Source: Agrococcus beijingensis (GTDB lineage Bacteria; Actinomycetota; Actinomycetes; Actinomycetales; Microbacteriaceae). From it: 62,952 nt of DNA. Under the pieces are notes generated by a model. It saw nothing but the letters and a program-made list of their open reading frames with translations, made no database searches and was not told the origin of the DNA. Position numbers and translations under genes: made by a program. The DNA is taken from NCBI RefSeq assembly GCF_030758955.1, contig NZ_CP132360.1, forward strand, positions 2,680,139 through 2,743,090, given 5' to 3'. This document shows, one piece after another, positions 42,758-54,338 of the stretch; the stretch's first letter is position 1, and every line of letters begins with the position of its first letter.

Positions 42758-44797
42758 GTGAACGACAAGCCAGACCGGAATGACGACCGTGGTCGCGGAG
42801 ACCGGGACCGTCGCCCGCAGCGCGACGGACAGCGCAGCTTCGGCGGGCGTGACTCGCGGCCACCACGTGATGGGGATCGACGTCCGCCGCAGCGCGACAC
42901 CGATCGCAAGCCGCTGCGCCCCGGCGACCGCGGCTATCAGCCCGGTGGTGAGCGCCGACCTGAGCGCGACGGCGAGCGTCGCGGCTTCGGCAGCTCGGAC
43001 TCGCGTCCGCCGCGCGACGGCGACCGTCGGCCGCAGCGCGACGGCGAGCGGCGTTCCTTCGGCGACCGCGACGCGCGTCCGCAGCGCGACGGCGACCGTC
43101 GACCGCCGCGTGATGGCGAGCGCCGTCCCTATGGCGACCGCGACGCGCGTCCGCAGCGCGACGGTGAGCGTCGTCCGCCGCGTGATGGTGAGCGTCGTTC
43201 GTTCGGCGACCGTGACTCGCGTCCGCCGCGTGATGGTGAGCGTCGTCCGCCGCGTGACGGTGAGCGTCGTTCGTTCGGCGACCGTGACTCGCGTCCGCAG
43301 CGTGACGGTGACCGTCGCCCGCCGCGTGATGGCGAGCGTCGTTCCTATGGCGACCGCCCCTCGCGCCCCCAGGGCGACAGTCCCGCGCGCGCCTACGGCG
43401 ACCGGCCGGCGCGTCCCCAGGGCGACCGTCCGCAGCGGGATGGGGAGCGCCGCTCGTTCGGAGACCGGGATTCGCGTCCCGCTCGTGACGGCGACCGCCG
43501 GCCTCCTCGCGATGGTGAGCGCCGTCCCTACGGCGACCGGCCGTCGCGCCCCCAGGGCGATCGGCCGTCGCGTCCGCAGGGCGACCGCGATCGACGTCCG
43601 CAGCGTGACGGCGAGCAGCGGTTCGGCCGCGATGACCAGCGCCGTCGCGACGACCAGCGCACCCGCAACCAGGGCCCGCAGCGCGATGCTGCTCGCCCGG
43701 GTCGCGACTTCGAGCACCGCGGAGACGGGACTGGCGAGAGCTTCAAGCAGGTTCGCGACGACGACTTCGTCCCGCCGTACCTGCCCGAGGAGATCGTCGC
43801 AGAGGATCTCGACATCGGCGCCCGCGCGCAGCTGAAGACGCTGTCGAAGGACAACGCCGAGGTCGTGGCCAAGCACATGGCCATGGCCGGCCGTCTCATC
43901 GACGAAGACCCCGAGCTCGCGCACCAGCACGCGCTCGCCGCCGCGAGACGCGCTGGCCGCATCGGTGTCGTGCGCGAGACGCTCGCGATCACGGCCTATC
44001 AGCTGGGTGACTTCTCGCTCGCGCTCCGTGAGCTGCGCACCTATCGTCGGATCACCGGGCGCGACGACCAGCTGCCGCTGATGGCCGACTGCGAGCGCGG
44101 TCTCGGCCGCCCCGAGAAGGCGCTCGAGCTCGCGCGCTCTGTGGACGCATCCACCCTCGACACCGAGGTGCGCGTCGAGCTCGCGATCGTCAAGTCGGGC
44201 GCGCGCCTCGACCTCGGCCAGCCTGACGCTGCGCTCGAGGAGCTGCGGATCCCCGAGCTGCGCAAGGACAAGGCGTTCGACTACAGCCCGGCGCTGTTCG
44301 CCAGCTTCGCCGGCGTGCTCGAGGAGCTCGGTCGCGACGAGGAGGCTGCCGAGTGGTTCGCGCTCGCCGATCGCGCCATCGATGCGCTGGAGGATGCGCT
44401 GAAGCCCGGCGAGCTCGAAGCCGTCTCGATCATCTCGGAGCGCATCGAGGTCGAGGCTGACGAGGTCGAGGCTGACGAGGTCGAGGCTGACGAGGCAGAG
44501 GCGGTCCAGGCTGATGAGGCTGAGGCCGAAGAGGTCGACGAGGCTCCGGCTGACGGCCCCGAGATCGACGCACCTGCCGTCGATGCTGACGCGCCGGTCG
44601 TCGACGCGACGCTCGACGAGCAGGAAGTCGACGAGCCGACCTCCGCCGACGACGGCGATGCGCTGTTCGGCGATGCGCTGTTCGGCGACGACCTGATCGA
44701 CCAGCCGGGCGACCAGTCGGGCGACCAGTCGAGCGACCAGCAGAGCGAGCAGCCGGGCGACCGCCAGGAGTCGGAGCGCGGCGGAGACGCCCGCTGA
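42758..44797 (+). CDS. Arg/Asp/Gly-repeat TPR protein
   Basis: A 679-residue protein in three parts. Residues 1-325 are low-complexity repeats rich in R, D, G and P (units like RDGERRSFGDRDSRPP), expected to be disordered. Residues about 327-560 are helical TPR-like repeats (DNAEVVAKHMAMAGRLIDED ... DEEAAEWFALADRAID). Residues 562-679 are a strongly acidic tail with VEADEVEADE repeats. Position and core match the TPR protein Rv1691 of M. tuberculosis; the repeat domain and the tail are extra. GTG start, with GAGCAT 6 nt upstream. RNA binding or condensate formation is possible but not shown. Confidence 0.85.
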   Translation: MNDKPDRNDDRGRGDRDRRPQRDGQRSFGGRDSRPPRDGDRRPPQRDTDRKPLRPGDRGYQPGGERRPERDGERRGFGSSDSRPPRDGDRRPQRDGERRSFGDRDARPQRDGDRRPPRDGERRPYGDRDARPQRDGERRPPRDGERRSFGDRDSRPPRDGERRPPRDGERRSFGDRDSRPQRDGDRRPPRDGERRSYGDRPSRPQGDSPARAYGDRPARPQGDRPQRDGERRSFGDRDSRPARDGDRRPPRDGERRPYGDRPSRPQGDRPSRPQGDRDRRPQRDGEQRFGRDDQRRRDDQRTRNQGPQRDAARPGRDFEHRGDGTGESFKQVRDDDFVPPYLPEEIVAEDLDIGARAQLKTLSKDNAEVVAKHMAMAGRLIDEDPELAHQHALAAARRAGRIGVVRETLAITAYQLGDFSLALRELRTYRRITGRDDQLPLMADCERGLGRPEKALELARSVDASTLDTEVRVELAIVKSGARLDLGQPDAALEELRIPELRKDKAFDYSPALFASFAGVLEELGRDEEAAEWFALADRAIDALEDALKPGELEAVSIISERIEVEADEVEADEVEADEAEAVQADEAEAEEVDEAPADGPEIDAPAVDADAPVVDATLDEQEVDEPTSADDGDALFGDALFGDDLIDQPGDQSGDQSSDQQSEQPGDRQESERGGDAR

Positions 44798-45831
44798 TGG
44801 GGCTGTTCCGCAAGCCGGCTGCAGCGCCGACCCCGATCGACGGCGCCGACTGCCTGTATCTCGACCTCGACGGGGTCGTCTACAAGGGACCGGACGCCAT
44901 CCCGCACGCGGTCGAGAGCATCCAGGCGACGGGGCTGCCCGCCGTCTACCTGACGAACAACGCGTCGCGCACCGATGCAGAGGTCGCCGAGCACCTCAGC
45001 TCGTTCGGCCTCGACGTGCAGGCGCGCGATGTCGTGACGAGCCCGCAGGCAGCCATGCTGCTGCTCGCGAAGCACCTGCAGCCGGGCGACCCGGTGATGG
45101 TCGTCGGCGGCGCCGGCATCGTCGTCGAGGTCGAGGCCCGCGGCTGGCGCGTGGTGCGCTCGGCTGCCGAGCAGCCGAAGGCGGTCGTGCAGGGCTTCCA
45201 CCCGTCGCTCGGCTGGAAGGACCTCGCCGAGGCCTCGTTCGCCCTCGCGAAGAAGCCCGAGCACGGCGGCATCCCGTGGATCGCCACGAACGGCGACTGG
45301 ACGATCCCCGTCGCCGGCGGCATCGCCCCCGGCAACGGCACGCTGGTCTCGGCGGTGCACACCGCGGTCGGCCGGCTCGCGGAGTTCGCGGGCAAGCCCG
45401 AGACCCCGATGTTCGACGTCGCCGCCGAGCGCTTCGGCGCCCAGGCGCCGATCATGATCGGCGACCGTCTCGACACCGACATCCTCGGCGCCAGCCGTGC
45501 GGGCATCCGCTCGATCCTGGTGCTCACCGGCATCGATCGCGGTGCGAGCCTCCTGGGCGCCGACAAGACCATGCGCCCCGACCACGTCATCGAGGACCTG
45601 CGCGATCTGCAGGAGCCCATCGCCCCGCTGCGGGAGACGATCGAGCGCTCCACCGGCGACGTCTACTTCGAGGTCGGCACCGCCGCCGTGCGCCGCTCGG
45701 GCATCGACATCACGCTCGTGCGGGCGGGGGAGCGCCCGGTCGACACGATCCGCGCCGCCTGCGCGGCGGTCTGGACCGCCGACCGGCCCGTGCTGGGGCT
45801 GCGCATCGCCGACGAGCTGCTCGCGCTCTGA
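44797..45831 (+). CDS. HAD-IIA family phosphatase
   Basis: A 344-residue haloacid dehalogenase-type phosphatase of the NagD/PGP group. The nucleophile motif is YLDLDGVVYKG near residue 25, TNNASRT carries motif II, and IMIGDRLDTDI holds the acidic motif near residue 225. Relative of Rv1692, a glycerol-phosphate phosphatase; the C-terminal ~70 residues are specific to actinobacterial members. Start ATG overlaps the TPR gene stop (TGATG). Confidence 0.9.
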   Translation: MGLFRKPAAAPTPIDGADCLYLDLDGVVYKGPDAIPHAVESIQATGLPAVYLTNNASRTDAEVAEHLSSFGLDVQARDVVTSPQAAMLLLAKHLQPGDPVMVVGGAGIVVEVEARGWRVVRSAAEQPKAVVQGFHPSLGWKDLAEASFALAKKPEHGGIPWIATNGDWTIPVAGGIAPGNGTLVSAVHTAVGRLAEFAGKPETPMFDVAAERFGAQAPIMIGDRLDTDILGASRAGIRSILVLTGIDRGASLLGADKTMRPDHVIEDLRDLQEPIAPLRETIERSTGDVYFEVGTAAVRRSGIDITLVRAGERPVDTIRAACAAVWTADRPVLGLRIADELLAL

Positions 45832-45884
45832 ACCTGGGCGTGAGCGGGATGCACCGCTGCCGCAAGCGCGGTGTGATGGAGCGC

Positions 45885-46688
45885 ATGACGCACACGCCCA
45901 CCCTCGGCAAGCAACGCCGCGGCCTTGTCGTCCAGCGCCGGCAGGCACTGCTCGAGCGCGACGTCGCGCCCGGCGTGCACCGGCTGCAGCACGCTTCCAC
46001 GAACGCCTACCTCATCGAGGAGGGCGGCGCGGTGACGCTCGTCGACGCGCTCTTCCCGGCCAGCCGCGTGCATCTCGACGCGGCGCTCGCGGCGATGGGC
46101 CGCACGATCGGCGATGTGCGGGGCCTGGTGCTGACCCACGCGCACTTCGACCACCTCGGCATGGCCGCGTCGCTGCACGACGCCGGGATGCCGATCTGGG
46201 TGCACGACGGCGACCGGTACATCGCGGCCCATCCGTACCGCTACCGGAGCGCCCGCTCGAGGCTCTGGTATCCGCTGCGCTACCCGGGCTCGGTGCCGCT
46301 CTTCGCAGCGATGGTCTCAGTGGGGGCGCTCTCGGTTCGCGGGGTGGAGGACGCCGCGGCTCTCGAGCCCGACGGAGTGCTCGACCTTCCCGGGCGCCCG
46401 CGCGTGGTGCCGACCCCGGGGCACACCGACGGCCACGTCGCGCTGCACATGGCCGATCGCGATGCGGTCATCAGCGGCGACGCGCTCGTCACCCTCGACC
46501 CGTACACGACGCGCACCGGGCCCAGGGTCGTCGCCGGGGCGGCGACCGTGCGCCCCGAACAGGCGCTCGCCTCGCTCGACGCGCTCGAGGCGACCGGCGC
46601 GAGCGCCGTGCTGCCCGGCCACGGGGACGTGTGGCGCGACGGCGTCGTCGCGGCGGTGCGCGAGGCCCGCGCAGCGGGAGTCGACTAG
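45885..46688 (+). CDS. metallo-beta-lactamase-fold hydrolase
   Basis: A 267-residue metallohydrolase with THAHFDHLGM (HxHxDH) near residue 80, later ligands in TPGHTDGH and SGDAL, and the final HGD motif. Probable small-molecule hydrolase such as a lactonase or glyoxalase II-like enzyme. Start choice is uncertain: ATGs at 45849, 45876 and 45885 are in frame; 45885 has TGTGAT 7 nt upstream. Its end overlaps the end of the convergent APH-like gene by 4 bases. Confidence 0.82.
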   Translation: MTHTPTLGKQRRGLVVQRRQALLERDVAPGVHRLQHASTNAYLIEEGGAVTLVDALFPASRVHLDAALAAMGRTIGDVRGLVLTHAHFDHLGMAASLHDAGMPIWVHDGDRYIAAHPYRYRSARSRLWYPLRYPGSVPLFAAMVSVGALSVRGVEDAAALEPDGVLDLPGRPRVVPTPGHTDGHVALHMADRDAVISGDALVTLDPYTTRTGPRVVAGAATVRPEQALASLDALEATGASAVLPGHGDVWRDGVVAAVREARAAGVD

Positions 46689-47398
46689 GAGCGCTCCGGC
46701 GCCGGCGGATCCCAGCGCGCTCGCCACCCCGCGATGCGCACGGGGTCGGGCGCCATGCCGTAGGCCCGCCAGAAGGCCGGCTCAGCGTCGGCCAGGCCGT
46801 TCCACTCGAGCGACCACGAGGCGACGGCGAGATCCGACCAGCGATCGCCGACGCCGACCCGACCGAGGTCGACCAGCGCCGCGAAGGCGCCGCCCGCGAT
46901 GAGCGTGTTCGGGGCGCACGGATCGCCATGGCAGACGACCGCGTCGTCGATGGGGGCGGATGCGGTCCAGTCGGGGGCGGGGAACGGGCACGCGGCGGGG
47001 TCGAGGGCGTGCAGGCGACGCAGGCCCTCGCCGAGCGCGGCCGCCGCGGCATCCGGGTCGTGCAGGCCGGCCGCCGAGACGATGGACGCTGCGGGGATGG
47101 CGGTGGTCACCAGCAGGTCGCCGGCTGCGTCGCGGTGCAGGCCGAGCACCTCGGGGACGGGGACCGACCCGGTGGCCGCGAGCCAGCGCATCCGCTCTGC
47201 CTCGTCGACGAGCGACTCGGTGCTGCCGGGCGGGTTCCACTTCGCGAAGACCGCACCCTGCGGGCGGTCGATGCGGGCCGTGATGCCGCCGAGCTCGTTG
47301 CGCCACACCAGCTCGACCGGGTGGTGCTCGGCGAGCCGCGCGATCGGCGCGGGCACCGGGGTTCCGGCGGGCGGTGGCGCGGCGAGATCCGAGAGCAC
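46685..47398 (-). CDS. aminoglycoside phosphotransferase-like kinase
   Basis: A 237-residue protein kinase-fold phosphotransferase. The catalytic loop is CHGDPCAPN near residue 159 and the metal motif is DLGRVGVGDRWSDLA. The nucleotide-binding Lys is in GAVFAKWNPPG near residue 53. The family includes antibiotic-modifying enzymes and also kinases of metabolites, so drug resistance cannot be assumed. Convergent with the MBL gene and divergent from the SDR gene. Confidence 0.85.
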   Translation of the reverse strand: MLSDLAAPPPAGTPVPAPIARLAEHHPVELVWRNELGGITARIDRPQGAVFAKWNPPGSTESLVDEAERMRWLAATGSVPVPEVLGLHRDAAGDLLVTTAIPAASIVSAAGLHDPDAAAAALGEGLRRLHALDPAACPFPAPDWTASAPIDDAVVCHGDPCAPNTLIAGGAFAALVDLGRVGVGDRWSDLAVASWSLEWNGLADAEPAFWRAYGMAPDPVRIAGWRARWDPPAPERS

Positions 47399-47408
47399 CG
47401 GATGACGC

Positions 47409-47414
47409 TACCGT
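47409..47414 (+). promoter_or_regulatory. -10 element of the SDR gene (leaderless)
   Basis: TACCGT, 6 nt before the ATG at 47421. Confidence 0.5.
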
Positions 47415-47420
47415 GGCGGG

Positions 47421-48410
47421 ATGGCAGACATGCAGCGGCGCGTGCTCGTGCTCGGGGGCACCCGGTGGTTGGGGCGCGCCATCGCGGAGGGACACGTCGA
47501 GCGAGGCGCCGAGGTCACGTGCCTGGCGCGGGGTGCGAGCGGCCCGGTGCCCGAGGGCGCCCGGCTGGTGGTCGGCGACCGCGACGCCGACGACGCCTAC
47601 CGCGGGCTCGACGGCGACTGGGATGAGATCGTCGACGTCACGCGGCTGCCGGCGCACGCGCGCAGCGCGCTCGACGCGCTGGGAGACCGCGCACGGCACT
47701 GGACCTTCGTCTCGTCGGTGTCGGCGCAGCGGCTGGAGGGCGCGCCCGTCGGTGCCGACGAGGATGACGAGCTCGTGCCCGAGGACGAGACGGGCGAGGA
47801 CTACGGCGGCGCGAAGGCGTGGATCGAGCGCACGGCGCGCGAGCGGCTGGGGGAGCGGCTCGCGATCGTGCGGCCCGGGCTGATCGGCGGTCCCGGCGAC
47901 GAGAGCGACCGCTTCGGCTACTGGGTGTCGCGGCTCGCGCTCGCCGGCGACGGGCCCGTGCTCGTGCCCGCGCGCGACATGCCCACGCAGACGATCGACG
48001 TGCGCGACCTGACGGCGTTCCTGGTGGATGTGGCACCGATGCGCCGCGACGTGGTGAACGCCGTGGGCGCCGACGACGCGCTCCACGCGCTGATCGCGGC
48101 CGCGCGCGAGGTGGCCGGGCACACCGGCGAGCTGGTGGAGGCGGGCGACGACGACCTGGAGCGGCTCGAGATCGGCTCCTGGGCGGGGCCGCGGGCGCTG
48201 CCGCTCGTGCTGCCGGCGGGCGTCGCGTCGCACGCGCAGCGATCGAGCGCCCGCTACCGCGCGGCGGGCGGCGAGCACCGGCCGCGCCGCGCGATGCTCG
48301 AGGACGTGCTCGCCGACGAGCGCGCTCGGGGCCTCGACCGGCCCAGCGCCCACAGGCTCTCGCGCGCCGACGAGCTGGCCGCGATCGATTCGCTAGCCTC
48401 GAAGGCATGA
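47421..48410 (+). CDS. NAD-dependent epimerase/dehydratase-like protein (extended SDR)
   Basis: A 329-residue Rossmann-fold protein. The cofactor motif is VLGGTRWLGRAI near residue 11, and the substrate region GEDYGGAKAWIER has the Tyr-x3-Lys pair (Tyr and Lys of YGGAK). It acts on a nucleotide sugar or similar small molecule; the substrate is not evident. The ATG at 47421 is favoured by the -10 hexamer 6 nt upstream. The stop overlaps the start of the small gene that follows. Confidence 0.85.
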   Translation: MADMQRRVLVLGGTRWLGRAIAEGHVERGAEVTCLARGASGPVPEGARLVVGDRDADDAYRGLDGDWDEIVDVTRLPAHARSALDALGDRARHWTFVSSVSAQRLEGAPVGADEDDELVPEDETGEDYGGAKAWIERTARERLGERLAIVRPGLIGGPGDESDRFGYWVSRLALAGDGPVLVPARDMPTQTIDVRDLTAFLVDVAPMRRDVVNAVGADDALHALIAAAREVAGHTGELVEAGDDDLERLEIGSWAGPRALPLVLPAGVASHAQRSSARYRAAGGEHRPRRAMLEDVLADERARGLDRPSAHRLSRADELAAIDSLASKA

Positions 48411-48583
48411 CCGAAGCGCACGGGACCGATCCGGACACCGCTCCGGGCGGCGAGCTGCACGGCACCGACGGCCTCGTCGACGAGCTCGACCTGCTCGAGC
48501 AGCAGCCGCTCGAGGCGCGTGCCGAGCAGCTCGCCCGCATCCACGACCGGCTCCAGGCCGAGCTCGGGGCAGTCCGTGGTTGA
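48407..48583 (+). CDS. small conserved actinobacterial protein (Rv1693-like)
   Basis: A 58-residue acidic protein: a flexible start rich in Gly, Asp and Thr, then a helix LLEQQPLEARAEQLARIHDR. It holds the position of Rv1693 of M. tuberculosis, a short hypothetical gene just before tlyA. Function unknown; co-translation with tlyA suggests a link. ATG overlaps the SDR stop (ATGA). Confidence 0.75.
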   Translation: MTEAHGTDPDTAPGGELHGTDGLVDELDLLEQQPLEARAEQLARIHDRLQAELGAVRG

Positions 48584-48588
48584 CCCGC

Positions 48589-49377
48589 GTGCCTGACGCG
48601 CTGCGCCTCGACCAGGCGCTCGTCGAGCGGGGGCTCGCCCGCAGCCGCAGCCAGGCGCAGCAGCGCATCGCCGACGGCCTCGTGACGGTCGACGGCCGCA
48701 CCGTGCTGAAGGCGAGCCTGAAGGTCGACGACGCCGCCGAGCTCGCCATCGCGGGCGACGACGCCTGGGTCTCGCGCGCCGCGCACAAGCTGCTCGCGGC
48801 GCTCGACGCGTTCGGGGTGGATGCGTCGGGTCGCGTCGCGCTGGACGCCGGGGCTTCGACGGGCGGCTTCACGCAGGTGCTGCTGGCGCGCGGCGCCGCG
48901 CACGTGACCGCGCTCGACGTGGGGCACGGGCAGTTCCAGCTCGACGCCGACGCGCTGCCGATCACGCTGCTCGAGGGCCGCAACGTGCGCGACCTGCAGC
49001 CGGGCTCGCTTGACCCGGCCCCGAGCCTCGTCACCGCCGACCTCTCGTTCATCTCGCTCGCGCTCGCGATCGGGCCGCTGCTCGGGGTCGCGGCTCCCGG
49101 CGCCGACTTCATCGTGCTGATCAAGCCGCAGTTCGAGGTCGGCAGGGGAGGCGTGCGCGAGGGCATCGTCACCGACGACGGGCTGCGCGCGCAGGCGATC
49201 GAGCAGGTGCTGTGGGCGGCGTGGGACGCCGGGCTCGGCACGGCCGGACTCATCGGCAGCCCGATCGTCGGCACCCGCGGCAACCTCGAGTTCCTGGCGC
49301 ACCTGTCGGCGACGCGCGGCACGAATCCGACAGAATGGCTCGACGAGTCCGCACGGCTGGCGAAGGAGGCGCGATGA
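48589..49377 (+). CDS. tlyA: rRNA 2'-O-methyltransferase TlyA
   Basis: A 262-residue enzyme that methylates 16S and 23S rRNA cytidines; its loss gives capreomycin resistance in mycobacteria. The N-terminal S4 RNA-binding domain (LDQALVERGLARSRSQAQQ) is followed by an FtsJ-like methyltransferase domain with LDAGASTGGFTQVLL and the LIKPQFEVG motif. GTG start chosen; a TTG at 48580 overlapping the previous stop is an alternative. Confidence 0.93.
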   Translation: MPDALRLDQALVERGLARSRSQAQQRIADGLVTVDGRTVLKASLKVDDAAELAIAGDDAWVSRAAHKLLAALDAFGVDASGRVALDAGASTGGFTQVLLARGAAHVTALDVGHGQFQLDADALPITLLEGRNVRDLQPGSLDPAPSLVTADLSFISLALAIGPLLGVAAPGADFIVLIKPQFEVGRGGVREGIVTDDGLRAQAIEQVLWAAWDAGLGTAGLIGSPIVGTRGNLEFLAHLSATRGTNPTEWLDESARLAKEAR

Positions 49378-50276
49378 CCGATCGCCGGTTCCTGCTGGTG
49401 TTCCACCCGGGCCGCGAGGAGGCGGTCGAGACGGCCGCCACCATCGCCGCACGGCTGATCGTCGAGGGGGTCGTGCCCGTCGTGCTGCCGGAGGACCGCG
49501 CCACGCTGCTCGACAGCCGGGACGGGCTGGACGCGGTCGAGGCCTACGACCCGGCTGTCGCGCCCGAGGTCGAGCTGATCATGACGCTCGGCGGCGACGG
49601 CACGATCCTGCGCACCGCCGAGCTGCAGCGCAGCATCGACGCGCCGCTGCTGGGCATCAACCTGGGCCACGTCGGCTTCCTCGCCGAGGCCGAGGTCGCC
49701 GAGGTCGCCGACGTCGTCGAGCGCGCGCTGCGCCGCGACTACGAGGTCGAGCAGCGGCTGGTGCTCTGCGTGCGCGTGTTCCGCGGCGACGAGCTGCTGC
49801 ATCAGACCTGGGCGATCAACGAGGCGGCCGTCGAGAAGTCGGGCTCGGGCCGCATGATCTCGACCCTGCTCGAGATCGACGGCCGGCCCATCTCGTCGTT
49901 CGGCACCGATGCGGTGCTGCTGGCCACGCCGACCGGCTCGACGGCCTACTCGTTCTCGGCGGGCGGCCCGATCGTCTGGCCCACCGCCGAGGTGCTGCTG
50001 CTCGTGCCGCTCGGCGCGCACGCGCTGTTCACGCGCCCGCTGGTGGTCGCCCCCACCTCGACGATGTCGGTGACGATCGCCCTCGACTCCACCGACCACG
50101 GCATGCTGTGGTGCGACTCGCGCCGCTCGTTCGAGCTGCCGCAGGGCACGCGCGTCGAGGCGACCCGCGACGAGCGACCGCTGCGGCTCGCCCGCCTGTC
50201 GCGCGCGCCGTTCGCCGACCGGCTGGTGGCGAAGTTCCACCTGCCGGTCGAGGGCTTCCGGCGGCCGCGGCCGTGA
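49374..50276 (+). CDS. nadK: NAD kinase
   Basis: A 300-residue kinase that makes NADP from NAD. The catalytic motif is LGGDGTILR near residue 73, followed by GINLGHVGFLAE and the glycine-rich TPTGSTAYSFSAGGP near residue 185. The ATG overlaps the tlyA stop (ATGA). Matches Rv1695 in position. Confidence 0.95.
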   Translation: MTDRRFLLVFHPGREEAVETAATIAARLIVEGVVPVVLPEDRATLLDSRDGLDAVEAYDPAVAPEVELIMTLGGDGTILRTAELQRSIDAPLLGINLGHVGFLAEAEVAEVADVVERALRRDYEVEQRLVLCVRVFRGDELLHQTWAINEAAVEKSGSGRMISTLLEIDGRPISSFGTDAVLLATPTGSTAYSFSAGGPIVWPTAEVLLLVPLGAHALFTRPLVVAPTSTMSVTIALDSTDHGMLWCDSRRSFELPQGTRVEATRDERPLRLARLSRAPFADRLVAKFHLPVEGFRRPRP

Positions 50277-51982
50277 CCCGGCTCGACGAGCTGACGATCC
50301 GCTCGCTGGGCGTGATCGACGAGGCGAGGGTGCCCTTCGGTGCCGGCTTCACCGCGATCACCGGCGAGACCGGCGCCGGCAAGACGATGGTCGTGCAGGC
50401 GCTGGCGCTGCTGCGCGGCGAGCGCGCCGACGCCGGCGTGATCCGCTCGGGCGAGGACCGCGCGGCGGTGCAGGGCGTCTGGCTCGTCGATGATGCGGAT
50501 GCGGTGGCGCAGGTCGAGGACGCCGGCGGCGTCGTCGACGACGGCGAGCTGATCCTGGGCCGCGCGCTCAGCCGCGGGCCCGACGGCGCCGCGCGATCGC
50601 GTGCGCAGGCAGGCGGTGCCGCGGTGCCGGCGGGCGTGCTGCGCGGCCTCGCCGACCGGCTCGTCGCTGTGCACGGCCAGGCCGACCAGCAGCGGCTGCG
50701 GTCGGCCGACGCCCAGGCGGCGGCGCTCGACCGAGCCGCCGGGGAGCCGCTCCGCGAGCTGCTGCTCGAGTACCGGGCCGAGCACGCGGCCTGGACCGAC
50801 GCGCGCGAGACGGCGCAGCGCATCCGCTCTGCCCATGACGCGCGAGCGGCGGAGGCCGATGCCCTGCGCAACGAGCTCGAGGAGCTCGAGGCGTTCGACC
50901 CGCAGCCGGGGGAGCAGGACGCGCTCGCGACGCTCGCGCACCGCCTCGAGCACGCCGAGGGGCTGCGGATGCAGCTCGCCGAGGCGCACGCGGCGCTCGC
51001 GAGCGATGACGACGCGCCCGACGCCGTGACGCTCGCGGGCCACGCGCGCAAGCTCGTCGAGCGCGCCTCCAGCGACGACGCCTCGCTCGGCGAGGCGCAC
51101 GAGATGCTCGTGCAGGCCGACGCGCTGCTGCAGGAGGCGTCTGCCTCGATCGTGCGGGCGCTCGACGACCTCGACCGGCCCGAGCGCAGCCTCGACGAGG
51201 TGCAGCAGCGGCGCGCCGACCTCAGCGGCCTGGAGCGGAGGCTCGGCCGCCCGCTCGACGAGGCGCTCGAGGCGGCGCCGCTGGCCGCGCTGCGGCTCGC
51301 CGAGCTGGCCGGCGACGATGACGAGCTCGCGCGGCTCGACGCCGAGGAGGCGAGCCGGCTCGAGGCCGCGACCGCGATCGCCGACCGGCTGAGCGTCGTG
51401 CGCCAGGCCGCGGCACGCTCGCTCGAGCAGGCCGTCGCCACCGAGCTCGCCGCGCTCGCGATGCCGAACGCGCGACTCCATGTCGAGGTCGCGATGACCG
51501 AGCATCTCACTGCCGACGGTCACGATCGCGTGACGATGCTGCTCGCGCCGCACCCCGGCGCCGAGCCGAGGCCCGTGCAGAAGGGCGCCTCGGGCGGCGA
51601 GCTGAGCCGCATCATGCTGGCGATCGAGGTGGCGCTCTCGGCGGGCGAGCTGGCCGACCAGAGCGTGCCGACGATGGTGTTCGACGAGGTCGACGCCGGC
51701 GTCGGCGGCGCTGCCGCGATCGAGATCGGTCGGCGCCTCGCGCAGCTGGCGCAGCACTGCCAGGTGATCGTCGTCACCCACCTCGCGCAGGTCGCCGCGT
51801 TCGCCGAGAGCCACGTGCGGGTCGAGAAGGGCAGCGACGGCCGCATCACCGCCTCGTCGGTGTCGGAGGTCACGGGCGACGACCGCCTGGCCGAGCTGGC
51901 CCGCATGCTCTCGGGCACCGCATCCGACACCGCGCTCGCGCACGCCCGCGAGTTGCTCGAAGATGCGCGAGCGGTGGGATAG
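50273..51982 (+). CDS. recN: DNA repair protein RecN
   Basis: A 569-residue SMC-like ATPase for double-strand break repair. Walker A is GETGAGKTM near residue 30, a long coiled coil fills the middle, and the signature [16 protein letters not shown] plus Walker [13 protein letters not shown] lie near residues 440-480. GTG start overlapping the nadK stop (GTGA). In M. tuberculosis Rv1697 and Rv1698 follow recN; here pyrG follows directly. Confidence 0.95.
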   Translation: MTRLDELTIRSLGVIDEARVPFGAGFTAITGETGAGKTMVVQALALLRGERADAGVIRSGEDRAAVQGVWLVDDADAVAQVEDAGGVVDDGELILGRALSRGPDGAARSRAQAGGAAVPAGVLRGLADRLVAVHGQADQQRLRSADAQAAALDRAAGEPLRELLLEYRAEHAAWTDARETAQRIRSAHDARAAEADALRNELEELEAFDPQPGEQDALATLAHRLEHAEGLRMQLAEAHAALASDDDAPDAVTLAGHARKLVERASSDDASLGEAHEMLVQADALLQEASASIVRALDDLDRPERSLDEVQQRRADLSGLERRLGRPLDEALEAAPLAALRLAELAGDDDELARLDAEEASRLEAATAIADRLSVVRQAAARSLEQAVATELAALAMPNARLHVEVAMTEHLTADGHDRVTMLLAPHPGAEPRPVQKGASGGELSRIMLAIEVALSAGELADQSVPTMVFDEVDAGVGGAAAIEIGRRLAQLAQHCQVIVVTHLAQVAAFAESHVRVEKGSDGRITASSVSEVTGDDRLAELARMLSGTASDTALAHARELLEDARAVG

Positions 51983-51993
51983 GCTCGAAGCCC

Positions 51994-53678
<1,685 letters not shown>

Positions 53679-53679
<1 letters not shown>

Positions 53680-54320
53680 TGCTCGCCGACGCGCTCGGTC
53701 GACGGCCCTTGCTGGCGCGTGAGCGGCTGTTCGACGGGCGCATCTGGGATGTCGAGCGGCAGGAGTTCGAGCTCGGCGGCGACCGCATCGGCCGCGAGGT
53801 GATCGTGCACCCCGGGGCGGTCGCCGTGGTCGCGCTGAACGACGCCGACGAGATCATGCTGGTGCACCAGTACCGGCACCCCGCCGGGGGCACGCTCTGG
53901 GAGCTGCCTGCTGGCCTGCTCGACGTGCACGGCGAGGATCCGCTCGCGGCGGCGAAGCGCGAGCTCGCCGAGGAGGTCGACCTCGAGGCCGGTTGCTGGC
54001 AGACGCTGCTCGACATCTCGACGACGGGCGGCGGCTCGACCGAGATCATCCGCGTCTACCTCGCCACCGACCTGCGCGACCTGCCCGACGCCTTCGCGCG
54101 CGAGCACGAGGAGGCCGAGATGGAGGCCCGCTGGGTGCCGCTCGACGAGGTCGTCGAGGCGGCGCTCGCGATGCGCATCCACAACGCGACGCTGCTGGCG
54201 GCGCTGCTCGCGGTCACGCAGCTGCGGGCGCGGGGTGCCTCGGCCCAGCGTCAGGCGCAGCGTCTGCGGGCCCACCCGGCCGACGTGCCCTTCGACTGGC
54301 ACGACGCGCACCGGGCATGA
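53679..54320 (+). CDS. NUDIX hydrolase (ADP-ribose pyrophosphatase type)
   Basis: A 213-residue pyrophosphohydrolase. The Nudix helix is AAKRELAEEVDLEAG near residue 88, with the preceding LWELPAGLLDVHGED. It corresponds to Rv1700, an ADP-ribose hydrolase that cleaves nucleoside diphosphate derivatives. Starts within the pyrG stop (TGATG). Confidence 0.92.
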
Positions 54321-54338
54321 GCCGGGCATGAGCAGCGC

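Noticed and set aside
46685..47398. Antibiotic resistance gene (aminoglycoside phosphotransferase)
   Set aside because: Only the general kinase fold motifs are visible; many relatives phosphorylate metabolites, so resistance is not claimed.
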